Of a DNA stretch of 64,000 bases, positions 1 through 24,912 are shown one piece after another. The first letter of the stretch is position 1. Every line of letters begins with the position of its first letter. The DNA comes from Chrysaora quinquecirrha. Taxonomy: Eukaryota; Cnidaria; Scyphozoa; Semaeostomeae; Pelagiidae. Where the stretch lies: positions 2,329,987 through 2,393,986 of the forward strand of contig JACTAT010000013.1 of assembly GCA_014526335.1 (NCBI GenBank), in the 5' to 3' direction. The notes beneath the pieces are model-generated. The model had not been told where the DNA came from. It worked only from the letters and a program-made list of their open reading frames with translations, and searched no databases. Made by a program: the position numbers and the translations under genes.

Positions 1-815
1 ACAGGATCTTTTTTGATAACAAGTTGTATAAACTAATCTTATTACGAAACCTCAATCCGTGACCGTGAATAGTGATGCAAAAATAATTAAATGGCAACTT
101 ACCGAGAAAACTTAACGAGAATAAAATAGTGGGTTTCCTATTCGCTTCGCTTTCATTCTTCAGTTGGGACCATCCTTTCCTTTGACAAAAGCCACAAAAG
201 CGAGAAGAGAAAGAGAGAGAACCATGCATGGACGAGCACGAGACAACATTCAAACAAACTAGACACCAGACCCTTGAATTTTACTTCTTTTGTTTCTCCA
301 ATTCTCCAGTGCTTCCATCACGCTTCCATTGTCAACAAAGCTGCATTCCATCAATAGTCTTGGGACAATGATTCATCCTGCGCGCTGCGCGGTAAAAAGG
401 AACTTTGACAACTTTGCGCGGCCCTTTAAAGAACATGGCAAAACTGCGCGGCGAAAACTGAAAAGCGCGCAGCAAGCTGCGCGCGCAATATATTGCGCGC
501 GCGCGTCAAAGTTTCCAGTCTGGTAAGATCAAGCTGTCAAGGGGCCTGCTCTGCTTGCCTGCCTGCGCTTCCTTGGCCTAAAAATAAAAATGGATGCTCT
601 TCTGACCAAATTTGGTCAGACAGACCAGTGCATCGACCAATACTTCTGATTTGGCATCTCTAGGGCAAGCTGAAGCTCCTGGTAGTTTTTTAGTGCTACT
701 GTAGGCCTATCTAAGTCGTGGGTTTGTTATTGTAATGGTTATGACTTGCTGTTTCTCACTTTTATCTTTGCATACAAAAAGATTCTTTCGAAAATGCTTG
801 TTTATTTTCCTCTAG
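1..815. other. Upstream flank / 5' part of a PAK1IP1 intron, no gene recognised
   Basis: No exon could be recognised here. The missing N-terminal 20-30 residues of PAK1IP1 must be encoded here or, more likely, beyond the window edge. Positions 360-510 are strikingly rich in GCGC steps, unlike the AT-rich surroundings, and contain a palindrome at 479-502. The open frames at 290-526 and 995-1240 have no recognisable domain. Confidence 0.5.
479..502. repeat. 24-bp perfect palindrome in GCGC-rich patch
   Basis: The half-site is 12 bp (gcgcgcgcaata) followed directly by its reverse complement, centred between 490 and 491. It sits in a 150-bp patch (360-510) full of TGCGCG/CGCGCA words, so it may be part of a repeat whose limits I could not define. 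Confidence 0.7.
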
Positions 816-3800
816 ACCTGGCATTTTGAACCAAGATTTACAGATCAAGGGCATGATGGCTGCATAAAAACTGTTGCAGCAAGTGAAAGATACCTTGCTT
901 CAGGCAGCACTGATGAGACTATTAGGCTGTATGATTTGCGAAAACATGTAGAGCTTGGTTCACTAGTTCAGCAAAATGGTAAGAAACCGCATCTTTGAAA
1001 TACCTTGGAATTCTTTTATCAGTGCCAGTTTGCATTGTCAGGATATCTTATTTCAAGCCTTCTATAGATAGCAGACCAGGCATGCGTGCTCAGCAGCCTA
1101 CTGTACAGCAGCGAATCCTGGACGACGTATGCCAGACAAGAGAACCGCCTGGAAAGCTTCAACATTCGCTGTCTCCAACGTATTCTCGGTATCACATGGC
1201 AGGACAAGGTAATCAACACCGCATTGCTGGAGAAAGCTGACTCACTCAGTATTCATCTCATGCTTTGCCAGCGTCGTTTGCGATGGCTCGGGCATGTACA
1301 CAGGATGGATGACGGCCGCATACCTGTTGACGTCATGTACAGCGAGCTGGCTTCTGGACGTCGACAAACAGGACGTCCAGCTTTGCGGTTCAACGACGTC
1401 TGCAAGCGCGACTTGAAATTGACAGGCATTGACCCAAACTCCTGGGAATCGCTTGCAGACGACCGCAGTGGTTGGAGACACAGTGAGAGAAGGAGTCAAG
1501 CGAGGTGAGGAAAGAGAAAGCAACAGCTGAAGGAGAGGAGAGCAAGAAGGAAAGAGAGGCAGCAGAACCAAGCACCAAATCCACCTTCAAACTATGTGTG
1601 CGGTATCTGCAGTAGAGACTGCCATGAAAGGATCAGGCTGCTGAGTCATACCCGTCTCTCCTCTCAACAAGACTGACCTGATCAATCAGGGCGCAACCCA
1701 TCGTCTCCCGAGGCGGAAGGATGCCTACTACTACTACTATGGATAAATTATCTTTTTAACATTTGTAGGGTCAATATCAGATATAGCATTTAGTGGAAAC
1801 AATCATATGCTAAGTGCAAGTGAAGATGGAACAATATGTGTATGGAAATGCAAGACATGGGAATGCCTAAAGACATTGAAAGGACACAGGTAGGTGTATG
1901 TCATATGGCCTGTTTTTTTCTTGTTTATCACGAAGGGTTACTGCTGCTCCCAATGACTACAGACATATGCTATCATAATCATCTGCGATTATTGGCATTG
2001 ATCATATAGGCATTGATCTAAATGATAGATCAAAGATATTTGCACTTATATCAATGCAAAACACCTGACACTGTATAAATGTCATAATCACTGCTTATCA
2101 TGACGAAAGTCTTTTGATATATATTGGAGCAACTTTTTTGACATATCCCATCGTTTTAGGCAATAAATGTTACAGTTGAACCTTGATAAGTCAAACTCCC
2201 AAGAGAAACAAATTTGTTCAACGTATTGAGGTTTCCACTTATCAAAGTTTGTTCTATAGTGACTTCAACCAGGGGAAACAGAATAAACTTGGAGATAGCA
2301 AGAATTAGACTTAAGTGGTAGTTGACTCATCAAGTTTCAACTGTTTTCTTTTCTTATTTGTTGCATTAGTTGGGCTGGGAAAGAGGGAAAGACACTAACC
2401 AAACTTGCAAGAAAGCTGCAATCATTCCCCTGATAAATGCCAATGGATTTTCATGATAAGCAATGATTATCATGTCTAATACCATCTTTGTTATTGCCTC
2501 ATTTCAACGAATTATGTAAAGGTATCTTTGCATTGGCTGCCATTATCAACACTTTTTAGTAAATCATAGTTAGGCTTGGCTTCCATACCCACTGCCTTTT
2601 AGCTATGTTGTTGAAGTTGCCTTTCCAATAATTTTTAAATGTTTTAAGTAAGTCGGCAAAGCTGAATGATTTTTTTTTCACAGGGATGCCATTAATTCAA
2701 TATCAGTTCATCCAACTGGCCGTCTTGCACTTTCTGTTTCCAAAGATAAAACAGTGAGGTTTGGACAGTCATTCCAGCTAATTCTTTCTTTTAGTACCAT
2801 TTCATTTGTTCATTTTTCAAAATGAATACTATTTCAAGAGAGAGCAACCACTTCCAACCTCCAAACAACAAACTAGGACACTTACACATGATTCTGCATT
2901 ATGGCAACATTTTCTTCATAACCCAGACTTTTGTATTTGTTATTGCAGAACCTGGAATCTCTTAACTGGACGAAGTGCCTACACAACAAGCATCAAACAA
3001 GGTACATTTATATCACTGACCGAGTCGCCAGCTCAAATTTAATTTTTTTTTAATTCATGATGTGACACTTAACCATGATTATGGCTTATAAACATCTTTA
3101 ATATTGTCTATAATAAAATCCAGTTCAGTTTAATGGCAGACGGACGCAGAAGCTGATAATTACAGAGTAGTTACACCACTTACACTTTAAGCAGTGCTCT
3201 TTGATTTTATTACCTTTTCTTTTAAAGTTGGCGATCTTGTTATTTGGTCACCTAGCGGAGATAGCTATGTTGTGTCATCAGGATCAAAAGCTACCATAAA
3301 CAAAATATCTGTAAGTCTTCAGCTCTGTCCAAACATTCAAACATTGTTTCTTAAATATCTGAAGTTTGCTTCTCAAACGTTTCACCGTTGTCAAAAAAAT
3401 GTTTGATCATTTTGCCACGTCGCAAAACATTGCTTGTCTGGCTTCGAACCTCTGTTCTCTGGCTTTATACGCACGCCATTGCTCTTCTGTTATATGCTAT
3501 TTTTTGTGTGTTTTTGTCAATGTATCGAACTGTTATTTCATTGAAAGTTGTTTTGTACTGTTGCTTGTAGGATACGAGTGATGTTTCTGTTATTGACTGC
3601 CCAAAAACAATATTGGCAATGGACTTCATTACGGTATGTTTTCGATGTAAAGTAAATGTATTACAAAATCTATTGGGGCTATTACTGCACTTTTGCAGGC
3701 TGATTTTTCCTTGTTCAGTGTTGTTGAATTCAGGGATTAGCCCAACTAGGTTTCTCAGTTATTTGAGCTTTAGACATTCAGAAACTATTCTTTTGAGCAT

Positions 3801-6800
3801 GTTTTTGGAAGGTGACAGATTTCAATGGCTTTTAAACCTTCTGCATCCGTAGCTTTATAGTTTTGTTCACTTAGCAGAGATTCTGAAATGATAGATTGAA
3901 TAAGTTTTCAAATTTCTGTCGACATTGGCTTTTTATTATTCTGCTCACATCATTTTTCGAACGTTCGCCATCCGTTCGGCCGCGAATATTGTGAATTCTC
4001 GCGCCATTTTTCGAATATTCGTCATTAATGCATTCGCATTCATTCTGCTGGCCAACAGTGCTGCAACTATTCAGCCATAATATGGAACGTTTTTAGTTGA
4101 TGAATTGGGATGTTTTAGTTGATTATATTCTTTTATTTTTACACTGTATGTTGGTTCTGTAAATAGCGAGTTTATTGGTTATAAAAATGAATAAAAAAAA
4201 AATTAATGCATTCGCATTCTCCATTCGTTCGAAAAATTATCGAACTAGTCTAAATTTATGCAAATCGTTGAGAAAAGTTCTCATTTTCCCTCAAACTTTT
4301 TCTTTCGTCTGTAAGAAATTTGGTCTACATGGAAGGTTAGTATTAGCTAGAAATCAATAAAAAATGTTTTCGTCTGTTTTGGATTGTTTCTTTGCGAAAT
4401 TCAACAGTCTAATTTCAACAATAATGCCTTATCTCTTCTGCACAGTAAACAAAATCGCACATTTTGCCGAAAGAGACATCTTTTTAGCGACTTCCATCGA
4501 ACCATCTTGCAAATAGGAAGGCATGGATTCTTCAGGAGTGGTTTGATTTGAAATATATTTTCTACTAACGACCAAAAAGTTCTAATGAATTTATTTCGCA
4601 GTCGCAGAAACGAAAAGGCTGCATTTCTGACCTTTAGGAAACCTAATCACACAATTTTGCCTGAAATTTTATTACTAGCCAGGTCATTTTTAGGGATGCT
4701 CAACAATGTTTGAGCATCGCTTTACCGCACGTTTAGGCCCTAAACAAACTGTACTTTATTGCATCTGCTATAGCCTAACCTTTTTTCGCTTGTAATAAGC
4801 AGAAATTGTTTTTGAAATTTTTTGAAAACATTGCCAATCGAATGCTGCCTGACAAACTAGTAAGTCTTGCGACATGACTAAACAGCCAAATGTTGGTTAG
4901 AAAGCAAATTGCAAATGTTTGACCAACAATGTTTCATATTCAAGCCAGGGGTTTAAAAGCATGGTGACGATTTTAAGCCTTACCTAAAATTTCCGAGACA
5001 AGTAACTACATATGCTAATGTTGCTCGTTCATTTTTTAGCCAACAGTCCTTGTTTTGGCTGGAGAAGCCGAGGAAGTTATTGTTTACGACATAGAAGAAC
5101 AAACGATGCTGCAGAAGTTTAAAGCTCATGAAATCAGGTATTGTAGTACGTACAGTTGACATCCGCTATCTCGACTGCCCGCTATCTCGAACATTCGCTA
5201 TCTCGAACGATTTTCCATTTCCCCTCGTTTTGGTATAAGGGTTTGTATAGAAAAATCATTCGCTATCTCGAACCCCGTTATCTCGAACATTCGCTGTCTC
5301 GAACCATTTTCGATTTCCCATGGAGGAAAACCTGCTTTTTATCTGGAACTTTGCCAAATTTTGTGCTGAACTGGATAAAGAGACAGGCTGAAAATATGTA
5401 TAAGTTCGCCTATTGGAGCAGGAATGGCAGCAGCTCAGTGATATGCTGCCCATGTATACATTAGATGAAGCTGTTCTCTTTCGAGATGTGCTGCATCGCC
5501 ATTATCTCAATTTCACCAATAGTAGGGATGAAAGCAGATGAGCTTTGACTCCTATATTAAAAAATACCAGACTTGTTTGATGAAATTTGGAATCAGTAAC
5601 CCTGCATGTTAATAGGGCTCCTTTTCTGACTTAAAAACTATACTTTTTTATATCTATATGGGGCATCCGTTATCCCGAACATTCGCTATCTCGAACAAAT
5701 TCCAGTTTCCCTTGAGAGTTCGAGATAGCGGATGTCAACTGTATGTCTTTTCTACGATATTTTGTAGCTACTGTAATTTATATATTACACTGCTATAATA
5801 AGTATTTTGGAGAATTTACGGCCAATCTCTAGAACTAAAATAGTCTTTGAGTTGTACAAAACTTCAAAATTGCGATGAATAGCGGAATCATTTTCGGGCA
5901 TACTTCAACAAAGACGTCGAGAAACGGCAAAGAGTTGTTTTGCTCCTTTTCGAAAGTAAATTTTAGAGACGGATGCAAGGCGTTGAGTTTTTCGATATGT
6001 TGATGACACTTTCGCCATTTTCAAAAAAGAGTCCGATTGTAACGTTTTCCTCCAAAAACTCAACGCCTTGCATCCGTCTCTAAAATTTACTTTCGAAAAG
6101 GAGCAAAACAACTCTTTGCCGTTTCTCGACGTCTTTGTTGAAGTATGCCCGAAAATGATTCCGCTATTCATCGCAATTTAGAACTAAAATACCGAAACAT
6201 CAAATAATATTCTTTACATCGCTTATTACTATAGGGTTGGTTGCATGAATTGTTTAGCAGTTTGAGAAAGTTGCTTGTAAAACGAATAGAGTGTATAATG
6301 TTTGTGTAGCGTGTGTACATGTTTTTAGCTTGCGTACGTGTATGAATGGACATGTTTTTCTTCTTTCTTGCAGAGTCAAAGCTGTAAGAAGCATTGTGGA
6401 TCCCAATGATGGGGCCTTTTCAATATTATTCACTGTAGCTTCAGATGGTTGTCTCAAGGCCTGGAGATTTGCAAATGAAAACGTAAGTAAATACACAAGC
6501 AAGAGAATAGTCATCTCGCACCTCGAAACAGTAAAATACATTCAAACTTTGCTGCTATAGCAATTTCAAGGGAGGTTAGTTCCACATAATTGGTAGAGTA
6601 AGGCCTTCGTTTCATCAAGGGTTTAGCCATCAACTGTCTCTATCAAAATCAATAAGTTGATATCTATTCTTATTTTGTCGTTGTTGCCTATTTTTACAAC
6701 GGCTCCTTCCAGTATTTTCGAACATGTTTTTATATGCTTCCCAATTTTGAATTTTGTTCGACTCGAGCCCATCTTTAAAGGGGTGCGGATATGTTTCGTG

Positions 6801-8241
6801 ATTCTTACCCATCACGTACCTTTTCTAGAAAATTATGTTATTTAGAAAAGTTCGATTCAAGGGCTGTATTCAAGGGCTGTGTATCTATATTAATAATGTA
6901 TATATTGTTGTTGAATTAAAGGAAACTTAACTGAACTTAACTTAACTTAATAACCATTCTGAGATTCGTATTTTTCTTTTTTAGATGAAAGAAAGCCCAG
7001 TATTGCTGGCAGAATTTTTCATTCCTGGTAGGCCTGTTTGTTTGACAGTAAAGCAACAAAATAAATCTAAAAAGAAAGATCGTAAATTACAGAAGCAAGA
7101 AGGAGAACAGCGTGCGTCAGAAGAAACCAATGACATGAAAATACTAATGAAAGACAAGAAGAACCAGGTGCATTGCTTGAGGATGCTGATGCGAGTTCGC
7201 AAGATAAAGATACCACGCAAAGAAGTGAAAAGTCTCAGAGTAGAAAGAAGAAAAGTATGCAACTTAAAGCCCTTACACCAGTAGCAACCTTAACTGTAAA
7301 CAGTTTAGGATTTGAGTTATTATTGAGTAGAAAACGCCATCAGTAGAGGCTTTAGAGCCGTAGGCCGCTTCCTTTGTTTTTAAGTAAGGATTTTCAAAGG
7401 GAATTCTGGGAATAATTTCCTTTCTTACAAGAATTCAACGAACTCAACGTGTTTATGCTGCAGTAACTTAGGAAATTATTCCAAGAATCCCCTAGACTTA
7501 CTACATGAGTCATAGTTTTCATTGCCTTCACCCACCTCAATTCAATTCATTCAAAAAATGTAAAATCAAAAATAGTTGTTGCTGTTGTTAATGGTGGCAG
7601 CTCAAACTACGACGGGCGGGCTCTGTTGCGTGGGAGGGGGGGGGCTTGCAGCGAATCTACGACTTTTGTTGTGAGTCTAAGAATCCCCCTTAAAAATTAC
7701 TTGATAAAAACAAAGGATAGCACAGCCGCCATCTTTTTCGGAAGCCTGTATTTTTATTTGCAGACAAATCGTTTGAAAATAGTGTATTGAGTAGATCGCA
7801 TATACACGAATTTTTTTATAAAGCCAAAAAATGCTCCCAGTACTGAAAGTTTCTAAATAGATTCAAATTTTGAGGACTGGAAATTCTAAGTATTTCTCAA
7901 ATATTCAATCATTATTTTATTTATATAATTTTTCCAACAATTCGAATGTTTCAACAGTGAAATGCTGAGATTACCGGTGGGTATGACTAAGTATATGGCC
8001 TACTTTACAGTATACAAATTTATCACTATATATAATAAAGCCTTGGATGAATCATTATCATTTTGATTTCTCATAGACTTTCTTGGCAATTGGAAGGTCT
8101 GAGTTTATTAGAAAAATATTACTTGTACTAAATATGAAGATACAACTGATATGTTGTCCATCTTTTCTAGAATCGAAAAAAGATCAAGAACCCGAGAAAA
8201 AGAAGCGAAAAAAGAAGTCCAAAGAAATGGATGATGGATGA
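816..8241 (+). CDS. PAK1IP1: PAK1IP1 / MAK11 WD40 ribosome-assembly protein (5' exon missing)
   Basis: Exons: 816-978, 1769-1889, 2684-2758, 2949-3001, 3228-3310, 3571-3633, 5040-5137, 6374-6482, 6985-7254, 8171-8241; all have GT-AG borders and agreeing phases except as noted. Together they encode about 368 residues, close to full length for the family (roughly 390), so only the short first exon is absent. WD-repeat signatures are clear: GSTDETIRLYDLRKH, SASEDGTICVWK, SVSKDKTVRTWNLLTG, VASDGCLKAWRF. The C-terminus is a lysine-rich tail (EKKKRKKKSKEMDDG then stop), as in nucleolar family members. Known role of the family: nucleolar 60S ribosomal subunit assembly, and binding of p21-activated kinase in mammals. 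Oddity: exon 6985-7254 begins in one frame (MKESPVLLAEF, family-like) but must end in another (EPGALLEDADASS) to splice into the last exon; one base appears to be missing near 7135. Confidence 0.9.
1060..1741 (+). mobile_element. 3' fragment of a non-LTR retrotransposon (LINE), degenerate
   Basis: Lies in a PAK1IP1 intron on the same strand. From 1086 it reads YSSESWTTYARQENRL, then LRWLGHVHRMDDGRIP and GRRQTGRPALRFNDVCKRDL, the typical C-terminal end of endonuclease/reverse-transcriptase polyproteins of LINE elements. The frame is broken by a TGA at 1506-1508, then continues to a small zinc-knuckle-like C-x2-C...H-x4-H motif (CGICSRDC...LLSHTR) and a stop near 1675. The 3' end carries a short (TAC)n tail at 1725-1740. 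The catalytic domains are absent, so this is a dead 5'-truncated copy. Clade (CR1/L2/Jockey-like) not decided. Confidence 0.85.
2173..2343. mobile_element. Short pogo/Tigger-like MITE, 171 bp
   Basis: Starts CAGTTGAACCTTGATAAG and ends with an imperfect reverse complement (gactcatcaagtttcaactg), giving about 25-bp terminal inverted repeats. The left flank is TA as expected for this superfamily; the right flank is TT, so the target duplication is not intact. A relative lies at 48201-48375. Confidence 0.65.
3329..3480. mobile_element. Partial copy of palindromic MITE family 'A'
   Basis: In the intron after the PAK1IP1 exon ending at 3310. Contains the family words caaacattgtttcttaaat, gaagtttgcttctcaaacgt and cacgtcgcaaaacattgctt, but lacks the second half. 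Confidence 0.5.
5153..5741. mobile_element. pogo/Tigger-type MITE with TA target duplication, 589 bp
   Basis: The left end CAGTTGACATCCGCTATC and the right end GATAGCGGATGTCAACTG are perfect inverted repeats, flanked by TA on both sides (5151-5152, 5742-5743), as known for pogo/Tigger elements. Several inner copies of the word 'gctatctcgaac' suggest subterminal repeats. No transposase frame. It was inserted only 14 bases downstream of the splice donor of the PAK1IP1 exon ending at 5137. Confidence 0.85.
5843..6179. repeat. Insertion carrying a perfect 126-bp inverted repeat (hairpin)
   Basis: Arms at 5867-5992 and 6054-6179 are exact reverse complements over 126 bp, separated by a 61-bp spacer. 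The 12-bp word agaactaaaata occurs just before (5831-5842) and just after (6180-6191), consistent with a target-site duplication or a template-switch product. Located in the PAK1IP1 intron 5138-6373, on transcribed DNA, so the RNA would fold into a long fully paired stem. No coding potential recognised. Confidence 0.9.
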
Positions 8242-9163
8242 TGGATAAGTCAATACTTAAATACATTGTATTAAAGGTTACATTACTGTATTGAATACTG
8301 TTGATCGCTTCTGATCAGCACTTTATTCGATCAGAATTTGTGACTATGTATGCATACAACGCCACATGAAGGAACTTTACATACAGTATATGTGAATATA
8401 TGCATTAATATTGCGTATGTGAAGTCATGTACAGGGGATGTGTAATATGTGAAATGCTGCGATCTAAATGAAAATGATGACGTATTTGTAAACTAACTTA
8501 GGCCTATTTGTCTAATTACGCCTTTATATAGCCTGGTTCTCATATGTCGCAAACTTGCTCACAGACAGTGAGCGATCATCGCCGACGAAGTGTTTACATA
8601 TGCTGCTTGTCTTCTTGATCGATGATTCTCCGTTCCCTGTGGCTCTCACTTGTGACCCAGAAAACAAGGAACCTCGTTTTGATATAATCCAGAAATGATC
8701 GCCTGATCGCCAGTGGTCGCCAACGATGTTCTCATATGGACTGTCGGCGAAAGCAAATACAAAAGTTTTTTGGCTAAGCGGCGTGAAAATGCATGTTCTC
8801 ATAATTCGTGATAGCGGATGATTTGCGATATATGAGAACCATCTGAATGATAATAAAAGTTCTATAAATATAGGAAAGTACAGTTATATTGCCCTAACCC
8901 TATGCCCTAACATTGCCCATTGCCTTATATGCCCTAACAAATCAACACTCAAAACCGAGCATCTTTTTTTATGACCTTAGTTTTCTCATCAGAGGCTAAA
9001 GCAATCTTCTCCAGTGCAAGAAATTAGGCCTATCCAGTGCAAGAAATTAGGCCTATCCATCTAATTATTTCCACAAATTTCTAGGACTAGGAGGTATAGA
9101 ATAGTTCATTCAGGACGATAATCCACTCAAGGTGATGTTTTCGACTGTGTGCGTGATTGGAGT
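8242..9163. other. Tail-to-tail spacer between PAK1IP1 and villin
   Basis: Between the two stop codons I see a short inverted-repeat element (8534-8841) and a tandem duplication of about 23 bp (gcaagaaattaggcctatc, twice within 9012-9058). The remainder is AT-rich with no frame of interest. It must contain the 3' UTRs and polyadenylation sites of both genes, but no site could be assigned with confidence. Confidence 0.6.
8534..8841. mobile_element. MITE-like element with 19-bp inverted ends
   Basis: The ends tggttctcatatgtcgcaa and ttgcgatatatgagaacca are inverted copies with one mismatch, 308 bp apart. Internal sequence shows no transposase. The 92-residue open frame at 8524-8802 on the minus strand lies inside the element and is not regarded as a gene. 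Confidence 0.65.
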
Positions 9164-23635
<14,472 letters not shown>

Positions 23636-24912
23636 ACTTGCTAAAAAGTTTCGGTGCTTTCGTCCTAAATCTAAGTATAAAACTAACTCAAAACATAGAG
23701 CTGCTTGCAATGTATCAATGCTTTATTGCAGTAAATGATCTCACGTACATCAAGGGTGTTAGTTGTGTTACCCCAAGCTAAGGATCAAACAGTAATTGAA
23801 CTTTTCAAGCTTTTGTCATAAACCTAACAGGTTATCCTATAGCAGTAATACGAACGGTGTGTATAGACATTATGTTTTATGATTCACATGCAAAGCAGGA
23901 TGATGAATGCATGGTGGTATATTTATTGAATATACACATCCGTTCTTTCCCTGAAAACACAGTTGGTAGGAGTTGCAAGAAACAAGCGGAAACGTTTCTG
24001 AACATACCCTTAAAAGCTTTTTTCGTCTGACACTCCTCCGGGTATAAACGTTAGAAACAGTCCGGAACAGTTGAAAGTGGTGGAATTTATTATTTACGCC
24101 CAGATAACGATGCGGATCGAAAAGCACCAATCAGAAAGGTAGCTCTGAATCTGAATTGGCATTGTCTTTTCGTCAGAGCCGGCCTTTTGGCCCTGTGTAC
24201 ACAGGAAGAGGTCGTTTTCTCACTTGGACCCTTCAGTTAATCCTATTGGTCTTCCCGCTGTATCCTGCAAGCTTATTGGTGTTTAAAACACAGTGCCAAC
24301 TCAGCGCTACTTTCTGATTGGTCATTTTCGATCCGCATCTGGATAAAAAGGATAAAAATTTCGCCTTTTCCAACTATTTCTGTCTATTTCTGCCTTTAAA
24401 GCACTGAGGAGTTTCAGACGAAAAAGCTTTAAGATATTTCCAAATATGTTTCCGATATTTCTTGCAATTTTTAAATTTCGTACTGCTCAGAGATTGTTTT
24501 AAGGAGTATTCTCTAGCATCTAACAAAATTTTCCTCACGTACTATGAGAAATGAAAGTTTAGTTAAAACAAGATCCCTTTGAGCTATTCTGCATACCCGT
24601 ATATATTATAAAAAGCAAATGATGATAACTATCAAGTGACTACATCTTACAACGCTAGAATATAATATACAGCGTCAACGTCTACACAAGATGCATGTTG
24701 ATGCATGCTATGTTCTATTACACCTTGAATAAAGTTTCGTGAAGCATTGTTACAGTGCAGTAAGACAGTGCTTCATGCCGTTAAGTTGAATTTAGGAGTA
24801 GTATGATTTACTGACTCTAGTTACAGTAAATTTGTGCAATTGTTTTAAAGCATAGAATACTCCACGACTCTGTGCAGTTGGGTGAATTACATGAAATAAA
24901 ACAAAGTTACAT
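23636..24912. other. Spacer upstream of villin, downstream of the first secreted-protein gene
   Basis: Contains the villin promoter and 5' UTR, the foldback element at 24011-24432, and from about 24530 a stretch that is repeated at 30525-31170 as part of the tandem duplication (shared words actatgagaaatgaa, cattgttacagtgcag-like). A stretch near 23870-23940 (attcacatgcaaagcaggatg) resembles one near 27185-27250. No gene seen. Confidence 0.6.
24011..24432. mobile_element. Foldback / MITE-like inverted-repeat element, about 420 bp
   Basis: Outer arms: aaagcttttttcgtctgac (24015 on) pairs with gtttcagacgaaaaagcttt (to 24430). Inner arms: gatgcggatcgaaaagcacc with ttttcgatccgcatc, and accaatcagaaag with ctttctgattggtc. 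Most of the element can fold on itself. No coding sequence. Confidence 0.7.

Noticed and set aside
1086..1508. Independent 140-residue host gene
   Set aside because: Its sequence is the C-terminal part of a LINE reverse-transcriptase polyprotein, 5'-truncated and followed by an in-frame stop and a TAC tail.
5905..6171. 88-residue minus-strand frame
   Set aside because: Lies entirely within the perfect inverted repeat; its two halves are mirror translations of the same DNA.
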